12,161 bases of DNA, taken from Zymomonas sp. Lineage in GTDB: Bacteria; Pseudomonadota; Alphaproteobacteria; Sphingomonadales; Sphingomonadaceae. Each line of letters starts with the position of its first letter. Position 1 is the first letter of the stretch. This document shows, one piece after another, positions 1 through 6,598 of this stretch. The notes under the pieces were generated by a model, which was not told where the DNA came from, searched no databases, and saw only the letters and a program-made list of their open reading frames with translations. The stretch lies in contig JAIYAJ010000461.1 of the NCBI GenBank assembly GCA_027489105.1, positions 1-12,161 of the forward strand. The letters are read 5' to 3'. The position numbers and the translations under genes are program-made.

Positions 1-2
1 CC

Positions 3-800
3 CTGAATCCTTGTTGCCACGCCGCCTTCTCGAAGCGGTTCGCGCTGTCGGCGGTCAATTCGATCAACTGGGCGCGGCTGATGGCCCAGATCGTCTATTA
101 TTTCTATGCGGGCGTGCAACTCGGCGCGCCCGACCGCCCGGTCGCCTTCTCGGTCCCGACCGGCAATTTCGGCGACGTCTTCGCCGGCTATGTCGCCGCG
201 CGCATGGGCCTGCCGGTCGCGAAGCTGATCGTCGCGACCAACGTCAACGACATCCTCCACCGCGCGCTTTCGGCCGGCGACTATTCTGTGGGCACGGTGA
301 CGCCGACCGCCGCTCCCTCGATGGACATCCAGGTCAGCTCCAACTTCGAACGGCTGCTGTTCGACCTGCACGGCCGCGACGGCACCGCGCTGAATGCGAC
401 GATGAAAGGCTTCGAGTCCAGTCGCCGGCTCGACATTCCCGCCGCGATGCGAAGCGAGGCTGCAGGCCTGTTCTCAAGCGCCCGGATCGATTCCGACCGG
501 ATGCAGATGGCGATGCGCTGGGCGCATGACCGCGCCGGCGAAACGATCGACCCGCACAGCGCGATCGGCCTCGCCGCGGCGCAGGACGCCGATCTCGATG
601 CATCGACGCCGATCGTCACGCTGGCGACCGCCCACCCGGCCAAGTTCGGCGACGCCGTCGAGCGCGCCACCGGCGTACGCCCGACGCTGCCCGCGCGGAT
701 CGGTGAGCTGTTCGAGCGGCAGGAGCGCTATGTCGTGCTGCCGGCAGAGATCGGCGCGATCGAACAGTTCGTCGCCGACCAGTCGGTGGCAACCGCCTGA
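3..800 (+). CDS. thrC: Threonine synthase, 3' part (5' end outside window)
   Basis: Catalyses the last step of threonine synthesis in the cytoplasm: O-phospho-L-homoserine plus water gives L-threonine and phosphate, using PLP. The reading frame is open from base 3, so the visible 265 codons are the C-terminal part and the PLP-binding lysine region lies upstream of the window. Recognisable blocks are NSINWARLMAQ (57-89), the phosphate/cofactor-loop block VPTGNFGDVFAGY, then ATNVNDILHR, SSNFERLLFDL, and TAHPAKFGDAVE near the C terminus. These blocks resemble the yeast/plant-like long threonine synthases more than the E. coli type. The internal ATG at 81 is not the start, because conserved sequence continues upstream of it. 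The first six visible codons (3-20) do not look like the family, but the window edge makes that hard to judge. The next gene starts 2 nt after the stop, so the two are probably co-translated. Confidence 0.93.
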   Translation: MNPCCHAAFSKRFALSAVNSINWARLMAQIVYYFYAGVQLGAPDRPVAFSVPTGNFGDVFAGYVAARMGLPVAKLIVATNVNDILHRALSAGDYSVGTVTPTAAPSMDIQVSSNFERLLFDLHGRDGTALNATMKGFESSRRLDIPAAMRSEAAGLFSSARIDSDRMQMAMRWAHDRAGETIDPHSAIGLAAAQDADLDASTPIVTLATAHPAKFGDAVERATGVRPTLPARIGELFERQERYVVLPAEIGAIEQFVADQSVATA

Positions 801-802
801 GC

Positions 803-2038
803 ATGACCGACGGCCCGCACATCCACAGGCTGGCCAACGGCTTCACCATCGCCGCCGAACCGATGATCGGCGTCGAGACGGTGGCGCTCGGCCTGCATGT
901 CGATTGCGGCGCCCGGCATGAAGATGCGCGGACCAACGGCCTCGCGCATCTGTTCGAGCATATGGTGTTCAAGGGCGCCGGCGGTCGCAATGCGCGCCAG
1001 ATATCCGAGGCGGTCGAAAATGTCGGCGGCTATCTGAACGCCTATACGTCGCGCGACCAGACCGCCTTCCAGGCGCGCCTGCTGGCCGAGAATGTCGACC
1101 TGGGGGTCGAGCTGGTGGCCGATCTGGTCCGCAAGCCGCATTTCGAGGCGAACGACCTCGTCCGCGAGAAGGACGTCGTGCTGCAGGAACTGGGCGAAGC
1201 GCGCGACCTGCCTGACGACATCATCAACGACCATTTCCATTCGACCGCCTGGCCGGATCAGGCGTTCGGCCGCCCGGTCCTGGGTGAGGAACAGAGCATC
1301 GACGCGATCGGCGTCGACGATCTCCACGGCTGGACGCGTACCCATTATCGGCCGCAGGGCATGGTGCTGGCGGCGGCGGGCAAGATCGACATCGACCAAC
1401 TCGTCGACCTGGCCGAGCGCCGCTTCGGCGACATGGAGCCGGCGCCGCGACCGGTGGCCGAGAACGCCGCCTATCAGGGCGGGCTGTTCGTCGAACGGCG
1501 GCGACTCGAATCGGCGCATATCCTGTTCGGCTGGGAAGGCGTCAGCTATTTCGACCCGGCTTATTACCCCCTGCTGTTGTTCAGCCAGGCTGCCGGCGAA
1601 GGCAGCTCCTCACGGCTGTTCCAGGCGATCCGCGAAGAGCGGGGCCTTGCTTATTCGGTCGGCACATCGGTCGCCGCCTGGCGCGACACCGGAATGCTGA
1701 CCGTCTATCTGGCGACCGCACGGCGCGAGGCGCAACATGCCACGGATCTGTCGCGCGACCTGCTGCGGGAGACTGCGGTGACCCTGTCGCAGGTCGAGCT
1801 CGACCGCGCCAAGGCCCAGATCAGGGCGACGATCCTGATGGCGCTCGAATCGGTGCAGAGCCGCGCCGACCGCCTGGGCTTCCAGACACTCGTCCATGGC
1901 ACGCCGATCGATCCCGCGACGATCGTCGCCAAGGTCAACGCCTGCACATTAGACGAGGTCCGGGCGGCGGGCACCCGGATGCTCGGCGGCACGGAAACGC
2001 TGGCGACGGTGGGACCGGCGCTCAAGGCGGCGGCCTGA
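803..2038 (+). CDS. M16B zinc metallopeptidase (mitochondrial processing peptidase-like)
   Basis: A 411-residue single-unit M16B protease resembling the beta subunit of the mitochondrial processing peptidase. The inverted zinc motif HxxEH is seen as HLFEH at residues 49-53, with E52 the expected general base. The third zinc ligand is E130 in VVLQELGE, 77 residues after H53, the spacing usual for the family. The block GGYLNAYTSRDQTAF follows the zinc site. The C-terminal half carries SSSRLFQAIREERGLAYSV, whose Arg-Tyr pair (R281, Y285) contacts substrate in relatives. No signal peptide is visible, so a cytoplasmic role in peptide turnover is inferred; the natural substrate is not known. Length is normal for the family. 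The ATG lies 2 nt after the thrC stop with only a weak GGTGG upstream, which suggests translational coupling to thrC. Confidence 0.93.
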   Translation: MTDGPHIHRLANGFTIAAEPMIGVETVALGLHVDCGARHEDARTNGLAHLFEHMVFKGAGGRNARQISEAVENVGGYLNAYTSRDQTAFQARLLAENVDLGVELVADLVRKPHFEANDLVREKDVVLQELGEARDLPDDIINDHFHSTAWPDQAFGRPVLGEEQSIDAIGVDDLHGWTRTHYRPQGMVLAAAGKIDIDQLVDLAERRFGDMEPAPRPVAENAAYQGGLFVERRRLESAHILFGWEGVSYFDPAYYPLLLFSQAAGEGSSSRLFQAIREERGLAYSVGTSVAAWRDTGMLTVYLATARREAQHATDLSRDLLRETAVTLSQVELDRAKAQIRATILMALESVQSRADRLGFQTLVHGTPIDPATIVAKVNACTLDEVRAAGTRMLGGTETLATVGPALKAAA

Positions 2039-2090
2039 CCATGGCGCGGCCGGCACGACCGGCGGCGAGGCCTTTCGAGACGGACATATC

Positions 2091-2957
2091 ATGCAGCTGA
2101 CCACGATCGTCACCGAACCCTGGACCGATTACGGGCTGGTCGACTCCGGCCATGGCCGCAAGCTGGAACGCTATGGCCGCTTCCGCTTCATCCGGCCCGA
2201 GCCACAGGCGATGTGGGCTCCCGCCTCGACCAACTGGGAAGCCGATGGCGACTTCATCGGCGCTTCGGACGAGGATGGCGGGGGCAAGTGGCACCTGTCG
2301 CGCGACGTGCCGCGCGGCGGCTGGCACATGCGCTGGGAAGAGGTGCGCTTCACCGCACAGAACACCCCCTTCCGCCACCTCGCCTTCTTCCCCGACATGG
2401 CCCCGCAATGGTCGTGGATGCGCGATCGTACGGCCGAGGGCGACGAGGTGATGAACCTGTTCGGCTATACAGGCGTGGGCACGCTCGCGCTCGCCGCCAA
2501 GGGTGCCCGCCTGACCCATGTCGATGCATCGAAGAAGTCTGTCGAGGCTGCCAAGGCGAACGCCTTCCTGTCCGACATGGCCGATCGCCCGATCCGCTGG
2601 ATGGTCGACGACGCCGCGAAGTTCGCCGCGCGCGAGGTTCGGCGCGAACGCCGCTACGACGGCATCTTCCTCGATCCACCCAAGTTCGGACGCGGTCCCA
2701 ATGGGGAGACCTGGCGGCTGGAAGAGCATCTCCCGGCACTGATCGCCGACTGCCGCGCGCTGCTCGACGAGAAGTCGAAATTCCTCGTACTGACCGTCTA
2801 TGCGATCCGCATGTCGGCGCTCGCGATCGGCGAACTGCTACGCCAGGCCACCGCCGATCTCGGCGGCGCGGTCGAGGTCGGCGAGATGGCGGTGCGCGAG
2901 GAAGCGCGCGGCCTGCTGTTGCCGACCGCGATCTTCGCCCGCTGGCACCGCGACTGA
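2091..2957 (+). CDS. RlmI-like class I SAM-dependent methyltransferase
   Basis: A 288-residue Rossmann-fold methyltransferase of the COG1092 (RlmI/RlmK-like) group. SAM-binding motif I is NLFGYTGVGTLALAA at about 122-136. The acidic residue after strand 2 is in THVDASKKSVEAAKAN (D145). The substrate/catalytic motif IV is DPPKFGRGPNGE at 195-206. The family suggests an RNA (perhaps 23S rRNA) substrate, but the target cannot be named. Unlike RlmI, there is no N-terminal PUA-like domain and no cysteine in the strand after motif IV; the only cysteine is C221 in a helix. A plain m5C mechanism is therefore not supported. The start is the ATG at 2091, with a GACGGA-type ribosome site just before it; no other start lies in this frame in the 52-nt gap after the M16 gene. 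The stop lies inside a hairpin shared with the convergent dehydratase gene. Confidence 0.88.
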   Translation: MQLTTIVTEPWTDYGLVDSGHGRKLERYGRFRFIRPEPQAMWAPASTNWEADGDFIGASDEDGGGKWHLSRDVPRGGWHMRWEEVRFTAQNTPFRHLAFFPDMAPQWSWMRDRTAEGDEVMNLFGYTGVGTLALAAKGARLTHVDASKKSVEAAKANAFLSDMADRPIRWMVDDAAKFAAREVRRERRYDGIFLDPPKFGRGPNGETWRLEEHLPALIADCRALLDEKSKFLVLTVYAIRMSALAIGELLRQATADLGGAVEVGEMAVREEARGLLLPTAIFARWHRD

Positions 2958-2974
2958 GCCGAAGGGCTCAGTCG
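2951..2974. terminator. Bidirectional hairpin between convergent genes
   Basis: A perfect 10-bp stem (CGACTGAGCC at 2951-2960, GGCTCAGTCG at 2965-2974) closes a GAAG loop. The TGA of the upstream methyltransferase gene (2955-2957) and the TGA of the minus-strand dehydratase gene (2968-2970) both lie in the stem, in symmetric positions. No T-run follows on either strand, so it is not a classic intrinsic terminator. It could end or stabilise both transcripts. Confidence 0.6.
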
Positions 2975-3261
2975 AGCAGCGCCTCGATCGCCTCCGCCAT
3001 GGCGATGTCGCGATGCGACAGGCCGCCCGCGTCATGCGTGGTAAGCAGCACGTCGACCCGGTTCCACACATTCGACCATTCGGGATGGTGGTCGTTCTTC
3101 TCCGCATAGAGCGCAACCCGCGTCATGAAGGCGAAGGCGGCCGAAAAGTCGGGGAAGGTGAAGCGGCGGGTGATCGCATCGCGCGACTCGTCATAGTCCC
3201 AGTCGGGCAATGCATCGAGCGCATCGGCACGTTCGGCTTCGTTCAGGGCTTCGATCGACAA
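2968..3261 (-). CDS. phhB: 4a-hydroxytetrahydrobiopterin (pterin-4a-carbinolamine) dehydratase
   Basis: Dehydrates 4a-hydroxytetrahydropterin so that pterin cofactor oxidised by phenylalanine hydroxylase can be recycled. The family signature is clear: [18 protein letters not shown], with H58, H59 and P60, a third histidine H76 eighteen residues after H58 (the spacing known for DCoH), and D85. I chose the TTG at 3261 as start. It gives 97 residues, the usual length, and a strong GGAGGA ribosome site lies 4 nt upstream (complement of 3266-3271). The frame is open to 3309, but that would add 16 residues not expected in the family and almost reach the start of the divergent gene. No phenylalanine hydroxylase gene is in the window, so the partner must be elsewhere. 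The gene converges on the methyltransferase gene and shares its terminal hairpin. Confidence 0.93.
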   Translation of the reverse strand: MSIEALNEAERADALDALPDWDYDESRDAITRRFTFPDFSAAFAFMTRVALYAEKNDHHPEWSNVWNRVDVLLTTHDAGGLSHRDIAMAEAIEALLD

Positions 3262-3310
3262 ATCATCCTCCGCTGGCGTGTTCGGTTTCTCGCCTCTATG
3301 TCGACGCAAG

Positions 3311-3712
3311 ATGAGTGAAGGTCAAACCCTCCCGCCCACCACCGACCGGATCGAGGCGATCGCGCGCGCCACGATCGCGCGCCTGCCCGCCGAATTCGCC
3401 CGTCATCTGGGCGATGTCGTGCTGAAGGTGGAGGAATTTGCCGACGACGCCACGCTCGACGAGATGGGCATCGAAAATCCGTTCGAACTGACCGGCCTTT
3501 ACACCGGCCTGCCACTGGGGTCGAAGTCAGTCGACCATTCGGGCACCATGCCCGACATGATCCACCTCTATCGCCGCGCAATCCTCGACGAATGGGTCGA
3601 GACCGACGTCTCGCTGGAGGCACTTGTCGCACATGTCGTGATCCACGAGATCGGACATCATTTCGGTCTGTCCGATGCCGATATGGAAGCGCTGGAGGCG
3701 ATGGCCGGCTGA
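3311..3712 (+). CDS. Zincin-fold metallopeptidase family protein
   Basis: A 133-residue small zincin (family of the Zincin_1/DUF1025 type) with no assigned substrate. The zinc motif is [16 protein letters not shown]112, E113 and H116 form HExxH, followed by G119 and D122 as in the extended HExxHxxGxxD pattern. Before it are [10 protein letters not shown] (about 60-69) and [12 protein letters not shown] (about 83-94), blocks typical of this family. No signal peptide is present, so it is probably cytoplasmic. The ATG at 3311 is preferred. A GTG at 3278 is also in frame but would overlap the region needed to start the divergent dehydratase gene. Its stop overlaps the ccmA start by one base (TGATG at 3710-3714), so it is translationally coupled to the heme exporter genes. 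Whether it works with them is unknown. Confidence 0.85.
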   Translation: MSEGQTLPPTTDRIEAIARATIARLPAEFARHLGDVVLKVEEFADDATLDEMGIENPFELTGLYTGLPLGSKSVDHSGTMPDMIHLYRRAILDEWVETDVSLEALVAHVVIHEIGHHFGLSDADMEALEAMAG

Positions 3713-4299
3713 TGACGGCGCGGCTCGTCTTCGATCGGGTCGCCTGCCTGCGCGGCGACCGGCTGCTGTTCGAGGGGCTGAGCTTCGCACTGGCTGCGGG
3801 CGACGCCGCGCTGCTGACCGGGCCGAACGGGGCGGGCAAGTCGAGCCTGATGCGCCTGGCAGCGGGCCTCCTGCCCCTGTCCGCCGGCACGATCGATCAC
3901 GAAGGGCGGATCGCCCATGCCGGCGAAGCCCCCGCGCTCGACATGCGCCTGCCGCTCGCAAGCGCGCTCGGCTTCTGGGCGGGCATCGACGGCAGCGACG
4001 AAACCGCCGTGCGCAGCGCGCTCGACCGGATGGGGATCGCCAACCTCGCCGAGGTGCCGGTGCACATGCTGTCGACCGGACAGCGCAAGCGCGCGACGCT
4101 GGCCCGCATCCTCGCGGCGCGCGCCGACATATGGCTGCTCGACGAACCGGGCAACGGCCTCGACACCGCCTCGCTCGGCAGGCTCGCCGCCGCGATGGCC
4201 GATCATCGCGCGGGCGGCGGAATCGTGCTGCTGGCGACGCATCAGCCGCTCGACCTGCCCGATGCGCTGCCGATCGAGCTGGGCAAGGCCACGGCATGA
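3712..4299 (+). CDS. ccmA: Heme exporter ABC ATP-binding subunit CcmA
   Basis: ATPase of the CcmABC(D) complex, which releases heme-loaded CcmE during system I cytochrome c maturation at the inner membrane. The 195 residues hold a complete ABC domain: Walker A GPNGAGKS (37-44), signature LSTGQRKRATLAR (120-132), Walker B IWLLDEPGNGLD (140-151, catalytic E145) and the H-loop LATHQP (H177). Length suits CcmA. The identification depends partly on the next gene, a clear CcmB, because ABC ATPases resemble each other. The start at 3712 overlaps the preceding stop by one base and gives the normal N terminus. The stop overlaps the ccmB start as ATGA (4296-4299). The three genes 3311-4943 form one operon; no internal promoter is evident. 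Confidence 0.92.
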   Translation: MTARLVFDRVACLRGDRLLFEGLSFALAAGDAALLTGPNGAGKSSLMRLAAGLLPLSAGTIDHEGRIAHAGEAPALDMRLPLASALGFWAGIDGSDETAVRSALDRMGIANLAEVPVHMLSTGQRKRATLARILAARADIWLLDEPGNGLDTASLGRLAAAMADHRAGGGIVLLATHQPLDLPDALPIELGKATA

Positions 4300-4943
4300 A
4301 GGGCTGGCTGGCCATCGTGCTGCGCGACGTGCGGACCGCCTATCAGGGTGGCGGCGCGCTGCTGCCGCTCGTCTTCTTCCTGCTGGTGGCAACGCTTTTC
4401 CCCTTCGCGGTCGGCCCCGACGGCGCATTGCTCGCCAAGGTCGGCGGCGGCGCGCTGTGGATGGCGGCGCTGCTCGCGGCGCTGCTGCCGGTCGACCGGC
4501 TGATCGCCCCCGACGCCGAACAGGGCGTGCTCGACCAGTTCGCCGTGCGAGGCTTTTCAGACGAGGCAATCGCCGCCGGCAAGATCCTCGCCCACTGGCT
4601 GGGCTTCGGCCCGCCGCTGCTGCTGGCCGCCCTGCCCGCCGCAGCTCTGCTCCGTCTCGACGGCACGACGCTGCTGCGGCTCGAACTCAGCCTCGCCATC
4701 GGCACGCCCGCGCTCGCGGCTCTCGGGGTGATGACCAGTGCGCTGATCCTGGGCCTGCGGGGCGCGGGTGCACTCGCGGGCCTGCTGATGCTGCCGCTCG
4801 CGGTGCCGCTGCTCATCTTCGGCGCGGGCGCGCTCGGCCCCGACGGCATGGGCGCACTCAAGCTGCTCGGCGCCGCAGCGCTGCTGCTGACCGCGCTCGC
4901 CCCCTTCGCGGCGGGCGCCGCGCTCCGCGCTGCGCGCGACTGA
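4296..4943 (+). CDS. ccmB: Heme exporter membrane subunit CcmB
   Basis: Polytopic membrane partner of CcmA in system I cytochrome c biogenesis. The 215-residue length matches the family. It begins with a short amphipathic stretch, LRDVRTAYQGGG, followed by about six hydrophobic spans: roughly residues 20-40, 48-66, 98-120, 128-150, 156-178 and 186-210. Recognisable family blocks include FFLLVATLFPFAVGP, WMAALLAALLPVDRL, and PLAVPLLIFGAGAL. The ATG lies inside the ccmA stop (ATGA). Usually ccmC follows ccmB; here the next gene is convergent and its in-frame continuation ends 26 nt beyond the ccmB stop. CcmC must therefore be encoded elsewhere if the pathway is complete. Confidence 0.93.
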   Translation: MKGWLAIVLRDVRTAYQGGGALLPLVFFLLVATLFPFAVGPDGALLAKVGGGALWMAALLAALLPVDRLIAPDAEQGVLDQFAVRGFSDEAIAAGKILAHWLGFGPPLLLAALPAAALLRLDGTTLLRLELSLAIGTPALAALGVMTSALILGLRGAGALAGLLMLPLAVPLLIFGAGALGPDGMGALKLLGAAALLLTALAPFAAGAALRAARD

Positions 4944-4969
4944 TCGACCCAGGCTGGGTGGCAGGCCGC

Positions 4970-5086
4970 TCAGGCGGCGAGTGCCACCGACTGCTTCGAG
5001 AGCAATGCCAGCAACGATATACGGTTGAAGAACCACATCCGCTCGATCGCCAGGTCGCTGTACTTCTGGATCGTGTGCGCGACGGT
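4970..5086 (-). other. In-frame coding-like continuation of the glycosyltransferase-methyltransferase after an amber codon
   Basis: After the TAG at 5087-5089 on the minus strand, the same frame stays open for 38 codons to a TGA at 4970-4972. It reads like real protein: TVAHTIQKYSDLAIERMWFF, then NRISLLALLSKQSVALAA. This matches the expected end of a methyltransferase domain, where a WYxPYT motif is followed by a helix and a final beta strand ending in SK. The residues before the stop are NVWYPP, so the TAG sits where a tyrosine (TAC or TAT) would be expected. A single C-to-G or T-to-G change would explain it. A sequencing error, a recent nonsense mutation, or readthrough are all possible. 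Confidence 0.7.
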
Positions 5087-6346
5087 CTAGGGCGGGTACC
5101 AGACATTGTGATCCGGATGGACCACTTCAACGAATGTCTGTGACTGACTGACGAAGTCGAAATGACGCGTCTGGCACTGATAGGCATCGGGCACCGATAT
5201 CAGGAAACAATCCGCATCGATGGCCTGGAGCTGTGCCATGAACTCGGCGACATTGGGTACATGCTCGAGGACTTCGGGAACGAGCACGACGTCGTAGCGC
5301 TGGTCGATCTGATCGAAGCTCGAGAAGAGCCGGCCCTTGGCATAAGGCGCAAGCTGTTCAAGGGCCTCGACATGGACGTCGAAGCCGTCGAGCATGGCGC
5401 AATAGGGCTCTAGCGCGAGATGAAGCGACGTTGCCGGATCGGTAATCGGCCAGTCGGCGCAACCGATATGCAGGACGCGCTTTCCCTCGCACAGATACCG
5501 AAAGACCTCGAGCCGGCCGAGTTCGGCGATCTCCTCGCTAACGGTCACGCGCTGCACGAAATAGGGCGAATGTTGCGCCTCCAGCGGGGACCCGCAGGCT
5601 GGCACGCCAGTGGCCTGCCGCCGCACCGGCGCGCGGCGTGCTTCAGGCGCTCGCGTCGCAGCGGGCTTCGGCGCGGCGGGTTTCGGTACCACGCCATCGG
5701 CTACGGCGACGACGTCCTGGCGATGCATGTCGTCATAGGCGTCGAGCGTCGATCCCCACAGCTGGTGCGCGTAGACGGGGTCGCTGCCGCCATAGCTCAC
5801 ACCCGAAAAATGCCGGGGGATGAAATAGTGGCTGGGGTAGATCCGCAGCGCCGAATATTGATATTTGCGGTAGGCGTCGGTCAACCGCTGCGGGCCGACG
5901 GTCTTCCACGCCATGTCGCCGACGACCGAGGGCTCGGCGGCGATGTCCGCGACGATCCGCCCGAGGAAGGCAGTACCGGCCTCGCTCCCGAAATAGCCGG
6001 CGGCGATCATACCCGGCCTGGCTATCTCATTCTCCCAGCAGGCAAAGGCTTCGCAATCGAGCAGATGGTCGTCCAGCGGACGCACGCAGACGCTATCGGC
6101 ATCGAGGACGATGCCGCCATGCCGGTGCAGGATTTCCCAGCGCATGAGGTCTGCGACGCCGTTGAGCTCACGCTCGTACATGTCGACCATGTGGCGCTGG
6201 TTGATCCATTCGATATCCTGCAGCTCGCGGTTGCCCCAGATACGCACCTGCCAGTCGGGATGCCGCGCGCGCCAGCTGTCTATGCAATTGTCGGGGCGCT
6301 TCGTTTCGTCACCGACCCATATGAAATGCATGATCTTCGGAATCAT
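5087..6346 (-). CDS. GT32-type glycosyltransferase fused to a SAM methyltransferase (C terminus cut by amber codon)
   Basis: A two-domain protein of 419 residues up to the TAG. Residues 1 to about 215 form a GT32/DXD-type glycosyltransferase: MIPKIMHFIWVG at the N terminus, SWRARHPDWQVRIW (24-37), and GGIVLDADSVCVRPLDD (77-93) with the metal/nucleotide-sugar DxD at D82-D84. A Pro/Ala/Arg-rich linker with the repeat PKPAAPKPAA spans about 220-250. Residues about 280-419 form a class I methyltransferase: VLHIGCADWP (291-300) as the SAM loop and YDVVLVPEVLEHVPN (351-365). The likely job is adding a sugar to a glycan and methylating a sugar; the acceptor is unknown. The ATG at 6346 is preferred because family sequence starts there and a GGGTGA lies upstream. 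The frame is open to 6454, but the extra residues look non-coding. It diverges from the TPR-GT41 gene. The stop removes the final strand of the methyltransferase fold. Confidence 0.82.
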   Translation of the reverse strand: MIPKIMHFIWVGDETKRPDNCIDSWRARHPDWQVRIWGNRELQDIEWINQRHMVDMYERELNGVADLMRWEILHRHGGIVLDADSVCVRPLDDHLLDCEAFACWENEIARPGMIAAGYFGSEAGTAFLGRIVADIAAEPSVVGDMAWKTVGPQRLTDAYRKYQYSALRIYPSHYFIPRHFSGVSYGGSDPVYAHQLWGSTLDAYDDMHRQDVVAVADGVVPKPAAPKPAATRAPEARRAPVRRQATGVPACGSPLEAQHSPYFVQRVTVSEEIAELGRLEVFRYLCEGKRVLHIGCADWPITDPATSLHLALEPYCAMLDGFDVHVEALEQLAPYAKGRLFSSFDQIDQRYDVVLVPEVLEHVPNVAEFMAQLQAIDADCFLISVPDAYQCQTRHFDFVSQSQTFVEVVHPDHNVWYPP

Positions 6347-6447
6347 CGCGTCACCCTGTCTGTCGCCGCGCGTGCGGGCCCGGCCGGCCTTTGAAGACGA
6401 GAGCATCGGGATCGCCCAGGCCACTTCCGTGGCTAAGCAAAACAGGG

Positions 6448-6462
6448 TTAACAAACCGATAA
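6448..6462. promoter_or_regulatory. Degenerate CtrA-like box
   Basis: TTAA at 6448-6451, a 7-nt spacer, then ATAA at 6459-6462: seven of the eight TTAA-N7-TTAA positions. It lies 102 nt upstream of the glycosyltransferase-methyltransferase start and 137 nt upstream of the TPR-GT41 start. It is supported mainly by the perfect copy 40 nt further on; alone it could be chance in AT-rich DNA. Confidence 0.25.
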
Positions 6463-6502
6463 GCAGCGCCCGAAACGCCTGCTCCTTTCCCCCGGAAAAT
6501 GG

Positions 6503-6517
6503 TTAATCGATTTTTAA
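6503..6517. promoter_or_regulatory. Perfect CtrA-like box (TTAA-N7-TTAA) in the divergent control region
   Basis: TTAA at 6503-6506 and TTAA at 6514-6517 are separated by exactly seven bases, the half-site spacing bound by the alphaproteobacterial response regulator CtrA. The box lies 82 nt upstream of the TPR-GT41 start and 157 nt upstream of the divergent glycosyltransferase start. Those distances allow control of either gene. The surrounding 252-nt intergenic region (6347-6598) is AT-richer than the flanking genes, which raises the chance of a random match. I could not identify a convincing -10 element. Confidence 0.45.
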
Positions 6518-6598
6518 GTCGCGAAGGATAGCCACAAGCTGTCGGACAACGACTCCAGAGCGGACGGACGCACTGCGAGCGGAATTGCGAGAGATGCG

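Noticed and set aside
2213..3109. A 298-codon plus-strand frame over the methyltransferase gene and into the dehydratase gene.
   Set aside because: Arginine-rich out-of-frame shadow of the methyltransferase, which has intact SAM motifs in another frame.
5420..6394. A 324-codon plus-strand frame opposite the glycosyltransferase-methyltransferase gene.
   Set aside because: The minus strand has clear glycosyltransferase and methyltransferase motifs; the plus-strand product has none.
6347..6454. A 36-residue N-terminal extension of the glycosyltransferase gene, starting MLTLFCLATEVAWA, which resembles a signal peptide.
   Set aside because: Family sequence begins exactly at the ATG at 6346, which has its own ribosome site, and the extension would run into the AT-rich control region. 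A short hydrophobic run there is probably chance.
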